DNA of 8,938 nt, from contig DASPTT010000069.1 in the NCBI GenBank assembly GCA_035623275.1, positions 1 through 8,938 on the forward strand. The letters are read 5' to 3'. The stretch's first letter is position 1. The number at the start of each line of letters is the position of its first letter. A program made the position numbers and the translations under genes. Below, piece by piece: positions 4,945-8,938 of the stretch. The notes beneath the pieces were generated by a model. The model had not been told where the DNA came from. It did not search any database and saw nothing but the letters and a program-made list of their open reading frames with translations. Source of the DNA: DASPTT01 sp035623275 (GTDB lineage Bacteria > Actinomycetota > Acidimicrobiia > Acidimicrobiales > UBA8190).

Positions 4945-4950
4945 ATCATA
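4945..4950 (-). promoter_or_regulatory. -10 element for tRNA-Thr/tRNA-Met/rpmG
   Basis: TATGAT on the minus strand differs from TATAAT at one base, and the predicted start is near 4938. The -35 region at 16-18 bases is GC-rich with no TTGACA-like match. The element sits in the 96-base divergent region shared with the acetyltransferase gene. Confidence 0.5.
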
Positions 4951-5004
4951 GTCGAGCCCACCCCTCCCGCCGCCCGAGAATCCCGAGCGTGTGAGGGGTG
5001 TCGC

Positions 5005-5010
5005 TACGAT
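5005..5010 (+). promoter_or_regulatory. -10 element placing the transcript start at the acetyltransferase ATG (leaderless)
   Basis: TACGAT fits the actinobacterial TAnnnT -10. It ends six bases before the ATG at 5017, so transcription would begin at or next to the A of the start codon. No Shine-Dalgarno lies at normal spacing, which supports leaderless translation. The -35 region is weak. Confidence 0.5.
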
Positions 5011-5016
5011 CAGACG

Positions 5017-5502
5017 ATGGACGTGCGCTTGGCCCAGCCGGCTGATGCGGCGGCCATCCGGGCGATCTACAACGCCGAGGTCACCAGGTCGACGGTGACC
5101 TTCGACATCGAGCCCCGCACCCTGGCCGAGCAGCGCCGGTGGGTCGAGCAGCACCAGGGGGTCCACCCGGCCGTGGTCGCGGTGGAGGACGGCGTCGTGA
5201 CCGGCTTCGGCTCCTTGTCGCCCTTCCGCGACCGCGCCGCCTATTCGACGACGGTGGAGGACTCGGTCTACGTGGACGAGGCCTGGCGCGGGCGGGGCGT
5301 GGGGCGGCTCCTGCTCCGGGAGCTGGTGGCGCTGGCCCAGAAGCAGGGGTTCCATACCGTCATCGCCCGCATCTCCGGCGACAACGCCCCGTCGATCGCT
5401 CTGCACGAGTCCTGTGGCTTCACGATGGTGGGCGTCGAGCGGGAGGTCGGGCGCAAGTTCGGCCGGTGGATCGACGTGACCGTCATGCAGCTGCTCCTCT
5501 GA
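5017..5502 (+). CDS. GNAT N-acetyltransferase, phosphinothricin/methionine sulfoximine (PAT/MAT) type
   Basis: This 161-residue cytoplasmic enzyme would transfer acetyl from acetyl-CoA to the amino group of phosphinothricin-like or methionine-sulfoximine-like amino acids. The sequence matches the family along its length: IYNAEVTRSTVTFDIEP (about 17-33), SPFRDRAAYSTTVEDSVYV (68-86), the acetyl-CoA loop RGRGVG (91-96), GFHTVIARISGDN (111-123) and EVGRKFGRWIDV (143-154). E81 and H130 have the same spacing as the Glu and His proposed as catalytic in PAT. The ATG at 5017 is where homology starts; the frame is open from 4942, but that part lies in the divergent promoter. Chromosomal homologues are common and often act on methionine derivatives, so the substrate is inferred. 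It is convergent with the mannosyltransferase gene. Confidence 0.92.
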   Translation: MDVRLAQPADAAAIRAIYNAEVTRSTVTFDIEPRTLAEQRRWVEQHQGVHPAVVAVEDGVVTGFGSLSPFRDRAAYSTTVEDSVYVDEAWRGRGVGRLLLRELVALAQKQGFHTVIARISGDNAPSIALHESCGFTMVGVEREVGRKFGRWIDVTVMQLLL

Positions 5503-5540
5503 GCGGGCGAACCTCCCGGGGGCGCACCGAGGCGGGGCGA

Positions 5541-5558
5541 GGGCGTGTCCGAACACCC
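5541..5558. terminator. weak hairpin between two convergent genes
   Basis: GTGT/ACAC with an outer GG/CC pair and one bulged C forms a short stem with loop CCGA in the 68-base gap between the acetyltransferase and mannosyltransferase stops. A bidirectional terminator is expected here, but the stem is short and neither strand has a T-tract. Confidence 0.25.
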
Positions 5559-5570
5559 GCCGCCGGCCTG

Positions 5571-7199
5571 TCAGGCGACGGCCGCCGCGCCGCTCAGGCG
5601 CTTGCGCCGGGCCGACGGCGTCAGGGGGACGGTCAGGATGGCCAGCAGCACCAGCAGGGCGGTGGCGACCGCCAGGGGGTTGGCGTGCAGGAGGTCGTTG
5701 ACGAGCTGCCGGCCGCCGGGCAGGCCCAGGAAGGCCGACGCGATCGACAGGGAGATGATGAGGGACCGGACCCTGCCCGTCGCCACCGGGGCCAGCAGGA
5801 CGAGCCCCCACGACAGGTACCAGGGCTGGACCACGGGCCCGAGGACGACGAGGAGCAGCAGGGTCACGCCCAGCGCACGCAGCGCCCCGATGCGCTCGGA
5901 GCGCCACAAGAGCCACAGCCCCGTGCCGGCCGCCAGCGCCAGGCCGAGCACCCGGGTGAAGGAGAGGACGACGTGCTGGGGGATGCCGAGGTGCGCGAGG
6001 TGCGCCAGATCGGTGAGCAGCATCCCGACCCCCGTGGCCGGCGCCACCCACGACCGGACCGTGCCCGGCGATGCCAGGTTGCCGATCCAGCCCCACCCCA
6101 GGCCCGTGAGCAGTGACAGTGCGCCCATGACGACCCCCGAGATGAGCGCGGCGTTGACGATGGGACGGATGCGCTCTCGCACCGGGAGGCCGGGGCCCAT
6201 CCACTCCCAGGCGATGTAGAGGACGCCGAGCGCCGCCGGTGCCTTGACCGCTGCGGCCAGCGAGCACAGGACGATGCCGAGCACCGGGCGCTTGACGCGG
6301 GCGGCGGTGATGCCGGCCACGAGCAGTCCGACCATGAGCGCGTCGTTGTGGGCCCCGCCGACCAGATGGAGCATCGTGACCGGGTTCAGCACGGCCAGCG
6401 CGAAGGCCTCCGAGGGATCTCGCCCGAGGGACCGGGCCAGCTTGGGGATGCTCACGGCGATGAGCCCCACGCCGACGAGGGCGAGCAGACGAAGGAGCAC
6501 GAGGTCGGGCAGGACGTGGTGCATCGACGCGCTGGTGATGGCGCCGTCCACCTTGAGGAACAGCGGGCCGTAGGGTGCTGGCGCGGTGCCCCACAGCGGG
6601 TCCACCAACGACACGTACGGACCGGCGCCGAGCACGTCGGGGCCGTAGTGGTACGGGCTGATGTGGTGGCTCATCATCTCGCCCTGCGCCGCGTAGCTGT
6701 AGACGTCGCGGCTGAAGAGCGGCGGCGCGACGAGCAGCGGCAGCACCCAGATGGCGGCCACCACGACCAGCTTGCGCACGGGAACCCCGGGCACCTGGGA
6801 GAGGGTCCGGGCCAGTCCGTACCAGACCCGCATGAGGAGGAGGAGGCCGCCGTAGACGGCCACCAGCCCGAAGAACAGGCCGCGGGTGGAGGGGGTGGCA
6901 CCCGGCGCGGGCACGCCGAAGAACCACGCGCCCGGCTCCTTCAGGGCGAAGGGGGAGCGCTGCTGGACGACGCCGATGGTGATGGCGAGGATGGCGACGA
7001 AGCCGAGGAGCGCGGGGCGCAGCAGCAGCTTCGACCCGTCACCGGTGACCTCGTCGGCCCTGAGGTCGGGGCCGACCAGCGCACTGAACGGCCAGCGCGA
7101 GCGGACCTTGTCGTCCCAGCGGCCGAGCTGGTCCAGGGCGGCGCCGGCGGCGCGGCGCACCGGGAAGGCCGCCCCGCGTCGCTGTGTCTGGGTGGTCAC
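5571..7199 (-). CDS. polyprenol-phosphate-mannose-dependent alpha-1,6-mannosyltransferase, MptB-like
   Basis: This 542-residue multi-pass membrane protein has the GT-C fold pattern. After a soluble N-terminus of about 55 residues there are many hydrophobic helices, starting near residue 61. It would take mannose from a lipid carrier outside the membrane and add it to lipomannan-type glycolipids. The conserved first extracellular loop has FSRDVYSYAAQGEMMSHHIS (from about residue 162), with R164-D165 the likely catalytic-site region. GGAHNDALM (about 282-290) and AAAVKAPA are further family-like stretches. The start is GTG (7197-7199) with a modest GAGG eight bases upstream; the frame is open to 7358, but that part is Arg/Pro-rich and unlike the family. 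A promoter (7331-7358) would give a leader of about 125 bases. Exact acceptor and linkage are inferred. Confidence 0.87.
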   Translation of the reverse strand: MTTQTQRRGAAFPVRRAAGAALDQLGRWDDKVRSRWPFSALVGPDLRADEVTGDGSKLLLRPALLGFVAILAITIGVVQQRSPFALKEPGAWFFGVPAPGATPSTRGLFFGLVAVYGGLLLLMRVWYGLARTLSQVPGVPVRKLVVVAAIWVLPLLVAPPLFSRDVYSYAAQGEMMSHHISPYHYGPDVLGAGPYVSLVDPLWGTAPAPYGPLFLKVDGAITSASMHHVLPDLVLLRLLALVGVGLIAVSIPKLARSLGRDPSEAFALAVLNPVTMLHLVGGAHNDALMVGLLVAGITAARVKRPVLGIVLCSLAAAVKAPAALGVLYIAWEWMGPGLPVRERIRPIVNAALISGVVMGALSLLTGLGWGWIGNLASPGTVRSWVAPATGVGMLLTDLAHLAHLGIPQHVVLSFTRVLGLALAAGTGLWLLWRSERIGALRALGVTLLLLVVLGPVVQPWYLSWGLVLLAPVATGRVRSLIISLSIASAFLGLPGGRQLVNDLLHANPLAVATALLVLLAILTVPLTPSARRKRLSGAAAVA

Positions 7200-7330
7200 C
7201 CCTACGGCCTCGTCGTCGGTCCGATGTCGCGGTGGAGGGTCTGGGACTGTGGGCCCGTCCGATCGCCGCCTGCGGGGGACGGCCCTGTGGTGAACGCACG
7301 CACCTCGGGAGATGGCAGGTCCGTAACCGC

Positions 7331-7358
7331 ATTGTAATGAACCCCGCCGCCCGGGCAA
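7331..7358 (-). promoter_or_regulatory. promoter candidate for the MptB-like gene, overlapping a hairpin
   Basis: On the minus strand TTGCCC (7353-7358) and TACAAT (7331-7336) are separated by 16 bases. The predicted start is near 7325, giving a 5' leader of about 125 bases. The -35 lies in the loop of the 7340-7372 hairpin. Confidence 0.45.
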
Positions 7359-7372
7359 GTGACGGCGGGGTT
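7340..7372 (-). terminator. 10-bp perfect hairpin, second of two after tRNA-Tyr
   Basis: The arms AACCCCGCCG (7340-7349) and CGGCGGGGTT (7363-7372) are perfect inverted repeats with a 13-base loop. It lies beyond the first hairpin on the tRNA-Tyr transcript. No long T-tract follows (TCATTACAAT), so termination is likely but not textbook. Confidence 0.5.
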
Positions 7373-7374
7373 GC

Positions 7375-7397
7375 GGCGCCGAGGCGACCTCGGCGCC
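7375..7397 (-). terminator. 10-bp perfect hairpin directly after tRNA-Tyr
   Basis: The arms GGCGCCGAGG (7375-7384) and CCTCGGCGCC (7388-7397) are perfect inverted repeats with a 3-base loop, 10 bases beyond the tRNA 3' end. It is a very stable stem and is followed after two bases by the second hairpin. Confidence 0.55.
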
Positions 7398-7407
7398 CTC
7401 GGCGCGG

Positions 7408-7489
7408 TGGGCCGGGAAGGATTCGAACCTTCGTAGGCGCTGCCGGCAGATTTACAGTCTGCTCCCTTTGGCCGCTCGGGCACCGACCC
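7408..7489 (-). tRNA. tRNA-Tyr (anticodon GTA)
   Basis: This is a class II tRNA with a long variable arm. The acceptor GGGTCGG/CCGGCCC has one wobble pair. The anticodon stem GCAGA/TCTGC encloses loop CTGTAAA, giving GTA. The T-arm is GAAGG-TTCGAAT-CCTTC, and the discriminator is A. CCA is not encoded (CCG follows). It is transcribed alone, divergent from yajQ, with two hairpins downstream. Confidence 0.96.
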
Positions 7490-7499
7490 GCGACGCCTG

Positions 7500-7505
7500 A
7501 CCATA
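7500..7505 (-). promoter_or_regulatory. -10 element for tRNA-Tyr
   Basis: TATGGT on the minus strand lies 11-16 bases before the tRNA 5' end, with a predicted start near 7493. A small inverted repeat, gcctc-gac-gaggc (7508-7520), occupies the -10/-35 spacer. The -35 is weak. Confidence 0.4.
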
Positions 7506-7594
7506 CTGCCTCGACGAGGCGCCGCCTGACGGCTGGAGGGGCACCGCCTGGACGTGGCCCCTTGCGCCGGGAACGCCGCCGCCCGGCCGCGGCG

Positions 7595-7600
7595 TATCGT
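7595..7600 (+). promoter_or_regulatory. -10 element placing the transcript start at the yajQ GTG (leaderless)
   Basis: TATCGT ends seven bases before the GTG at 7608, with no Shine-Dalgarno in between. The start of transcription would coincide with the start codon. No clear -35 is visible. Confidence 0.45.
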
Positions 7601-7607
7601 GTCGGCC

Positions 7608-8096
7608 GTGCCGACCTTCGACGTGGTCTCCGAAGTGGACATGCAGGAAGTCCGCAACGCCGTCGACCAGGCGAGCCGCGAAGCGAGCACGCGCTTCGAC
7701 TTCAAGGGCACCGACTCGACCATCGAGCTCAGCGGGAACGAGCTCGTGCTGCACTCGGCGACGGAGGACCGACTCCGGGCGCTCCACCAGGTGCTCGAGG
7801 AGAAGCTCGTGCGCCGCCAGGTGTCGCTCAAGGCGCTCGACCCCGGGAAGATCGAGGAAGCGGCCAAGGGGACAGCCCGTCAGCGCATCGGCATCCGGGC
7901 GGGAATCTCCGCTGATCACGCCAAGCGGCTGAACAAGTTCATCAAGGACATGAACCTGAAGGGCGTCTCGTCACAGGCCCAGGGCGACCAGCTCCGCGTG
8001 TCGGGCAAGAAGCGTGACGACCTGCAGGCGGTGATCCAGGCCCTGAAGGCCGAGGACTTCGGCATCCCGCTGCAATTCACGAACTTCCGGGACTGA
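7608..8096 (+). CDS. yajQ: YajQ family nucleotide-binding protein
   Basis: This 162-residue protein has the normal family length. YajQ proteins have two ferredoxin-like (RRM-like) domains and bind nucleotides or nucleic acid; a Xanthomonas homologue binds cyclic di-GMP and acts in gene regulation. The role in actinobacteria is not settled. The sequence is highly typical: PTFDVVSEVDMQEVRNAVDQ at the start, TRFDFKGTDSTIEL, VSLKALDPGKIEEA, RQRIGIRAGISADHAKRLNK, then FIKDMNLKGVSSQAQGDQLR, and the C-terminal FGIPLQFTNFRD. I start it at GTG 7608, giving M-PTFDVV as in most homologues; another in-frame GTG at 7599 would add three residues. It is divergent from tRNA-Tyr and converges on gtrA with a 28-base gap that has no obvious terminator. 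Confidence 0.95.
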   Translation: MPTFDVVSEVDMQEVRNAVDQASREASTRFDFKGTDSTIELSGNELVLHSATEDRLRALHQVLEEKLVRRQVSLKALDPGKIEEAAKGTARQRIGIRAGISADHAKRLNKFIKDMNLKGVSSQAQGDQLRVSGKKRDDLQAVIQALKAEDFGIPLQFTNFRD

Positions 8097-8124
8097 TCGC
8101 GCCCCTGGCCACGCTCGGATTGCT

Positions 8125-8616
8125 CTAGGAGTCGACCAGCTCGGCCTCTGCCTGCTCCTGTGGGTGGTGGCGGAACAGCCGGTTGAAGATCAGGAACTTC
8201 CCGATCCACAGCACGCCATAGGCGGTGAAGTTGGCCGTCATGACGATGACCGTGCTGCCGAAATGGTGCAGCTGGTGCTCCTGGCTGAAGTCCCTGGCCA
8301 TTGCCGCCGCGACCGTCGAGAGCAGGAGCCCGGCGAACGACGCCGCCCAGAACGGGACGACCTCCTTCCAGAGGTGCGATTTCCCCGACTTGCCCCAGGC
8401 CCACTTGCGGTTCAGGTAGTACGACGGCACCGTGGCCACCGCGTTGGCGAAGATCGCGCTGGGCACCTCCGACCACAGGCGCAGGACCCCGTACACGAGG
8501 AAGAGGACACCGAGGGAAACGGCGGTCGAGACGACCGACACCATCGTGTAGCGGAACATCTTCTTCCCGGTGGGGGTCTGGTACGTCTGCCAGGCCCGCT
8601 CCACGAGGTCGCGCAT
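8125..8616 (-). CDS. GtrA-like four-helix membrane protein
   Basis: This 163-residue protein has four predicted membrane helices (about 21-46, 50-68, 84-107 and 119-146), a cytoplasmic N-terminus and a short charged C-terminal tail. It carries the GtrA-family loop YYLNRKWAWGK after helix 2 and the FLIFNRLF end of helix 4. GtrA-like proteins are thought to help move polyprenyl-linked sugars across the membrane for cell-surface glycosylation, often beside a glycosyltransferase. Here the nearest one is the MptB-like gene about 900 bases away, so a link is only suggested. The ATG (8614-8616) has no Shine-Dalgarno, and TATAGC sits just upstream. The next gene upstream is the glycoside hydrolase end, 87 bases away. 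Confidence 0.9.
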   Translation of the reverse strand: MRDLVERAWQTYQTPTGKKMFRYTMVSVVSTAVSLGVLFLVYGVLRLWSEVPSAIFANAVATVPSYYLNRKWAWGKSGKSHLWKEVVPFWAASFAGLLLSTVAAAMARDFSQEHQLHHFGSTVIVMTANFTAYGVLWIGKFLIFNRLFRHHPQEQAEAELVDS

Positions 8617-8624
8617 CAGCCCAC

Positions 8625-8630
8625 GCTATA
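8625..8630 (-). promoter_or_regulatory. -10-like element just before gtrA
   Basis: TATAGC on the minus strand ends eight bases before the ATG. It matches the consensus poorly at the last base and has no clear -35, but the missing Shine-Dalgarno would fit a leaderless start. Confidence 0.3.
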
Positions 8631-8703
8631 GGACGGGGTCGAACAAGCGCCGATCAGGGCGGTCCACCTGGGGTTTCCCCGGCGGGGCCGGCGGGGCCGG
8701 CGG

Positions 8704-8938
8704 TCACACCACCTCCAGGGCGTTGGCGCGGGCGAGGGCCCCGAACCACCCCGCGCTCGGCTTCGGGCGGCGTCCGAACGTCGTCCGGTCCACCTCGACG
8801 AGGCCGAACCTGGGGCCGTAACCCAGCACCCACTCGAAGTTGTCGAGAAGGCTCCAGTGCAGGTAGCCGCGGACGTCGATGCCGTCCCCGAGACACCGGT
8901 GCACCCCCGCGATGGCCTCGGACACGAAAGCCCGGCGC
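8704..8938 (-). CDS. glycoside hydrolase family 1 (beta-glucosidase), C-terminal part
   Basis: The frame runs in from the right window edge and stops at TGA (8704-8706); about 77 residues are visible. They match the GH1 C-terminus: a helix ending AIAGVHRCLGDGIDVRGY, then HWSLLDNFEWVLGYGPRFGL, then VEVDRTTFGRRPKPSAGWFG. The Glu of the NFEW motif contacts the sugar in the -1 subsite in this family. The catalytic acid/base (NEP) and nucleophile (TENG) motifs lie outside the window. GH1 enzymes hydrolyse beta-linked glucosides, galactosides or related sugars, and the specificity cannot be read from this piece. A GTG at 8923-8925 is internal and not the start. Confidence 0.93.
   Translation of the reverse strand, partial: RRAFVSEAIAGVHRCLGDGIDVRGYLHWSLLDNFEWVLGYGPRFGLVEVDRTTFGRRPKPSAGWFGALARANALEVV

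Noticed and set aside
4942..5016. Upstream ATG at 4942 for the acetyltransferase
   Set aside because: The added 25 residues fall in the divergent promoter region, and family homology begins at MDVRL.
5017..5502. Acetyltransferase as an acquired herbicide or antibiotic resistance gene
   Set aside because: Its base composition matches the neighbours and there are no mobile-element signs. PAT-type enzymes are common chromosomal genes, so acquisition is not supported.
4609..6927. Long minus-strand open frame of 772 codons
   Set aside because: It runs out of frame through the MptB-like gene, antisense through the acetyltransferase, and across two tRNAs and rpmG. The translation is Arg/Pro/Gly-rich without motifs.
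6348..7337. Plus-strand open frame of 329 codons
   Set aside because: It is antisense to the MptB-like gene, dominated by His/Glu/Gly low complexity, with no start signals.
7200..7358. Longer start for the MptB-like gene
   Set aside because: The extra 53 residues are Arg/Pro-rich, overlap the hairpin and predicted promoter, and are unlike the family.
8662..8703. GC-rich ggggccggc repeats after the glycosidase as terminator or repeat array
   Set aside because: Only about two copies occur and the stems are at most 4 bp with no T-tract, so compositional bias explains it.
1..8938. CRISPR array, insertion sequence, prophage or defence genes
   Set aside because: I saw no regularly spaced repeats, transposase-like frames, terminal inverted repeats or phage-type genes. 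The tRNA genes have no adjacent duplicated 3' ends that would suggest integration.

Overview
The window is high-GC DNA with strong G/C bias at third codon positions, several GTG starts, and an Actinobacteria-type block of translation genes. A MptB-type mannosyltransferase, a NusG with a long acidic N-terminus and apparently leaderless genes all point to an actinobacterium. I lean towards Acidimicrobiia, from the SecE N-terminus and the gene order, but that class assignment is inference.

Positions 1-4920 are read almost entirely on the minus strand. In transcription order they hold tRNA-Thr(GGT), tRNA-Met(CAT), rpmG (L33), a small apparently frameshifted zinc-finger reading frame, tRNA-Trp(CCA), secE, nusG, rplK (L11), rplA (L1), a probable L10 leader, rplJ (L10) and rplL (L7/L12). 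Positions 1-305, beyond rplL, show no gene but carry two good minus-strand promoters. This is where rpoB would be expected next, just outside the window. The block supplies the 50S stalk (L10, L7/L12, L11, L1), the SecE subunit of the translocon, and the elongation factor NusG.

Positions 4921-5016 are a divergent promoter region. To its right, a plus-strand GNAT acetyltransferase of the phosphinothricin/methionine-sulfoximine type (5017-5502) converges on a large minus-strand polyprenol-phosphate-mannose-dependent mannosyltransferase of the MptB type (5571-7199). Two perfect 10-bp hairpins lie between that gene and tRNA-Tyr(GTA) (7408-7489), and the mannosyltransferase promoter appears to overlap one of them. 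yajQ (plus, 7608-8096) is divergent from tRNA-Tyr and convergent with gtrA (minus, 8125-8616), a four-helix membrane protein. The last 235 bases are the C-terminal end of a family 1 glycoside hydrolase (minus).

Most of the window is conserved core genome and I see no convincing new multi-gene system. The points most worth a second look are the broken zinc-finger frame after rpmG, an L33 whose fourth zinc ligand is Asp, stacked tandem repeats at the rplJ-rplL junction, tandem promoters upstream of the expected rpoB, and the hairpin/promoter overlap after tRNA-Tyr.
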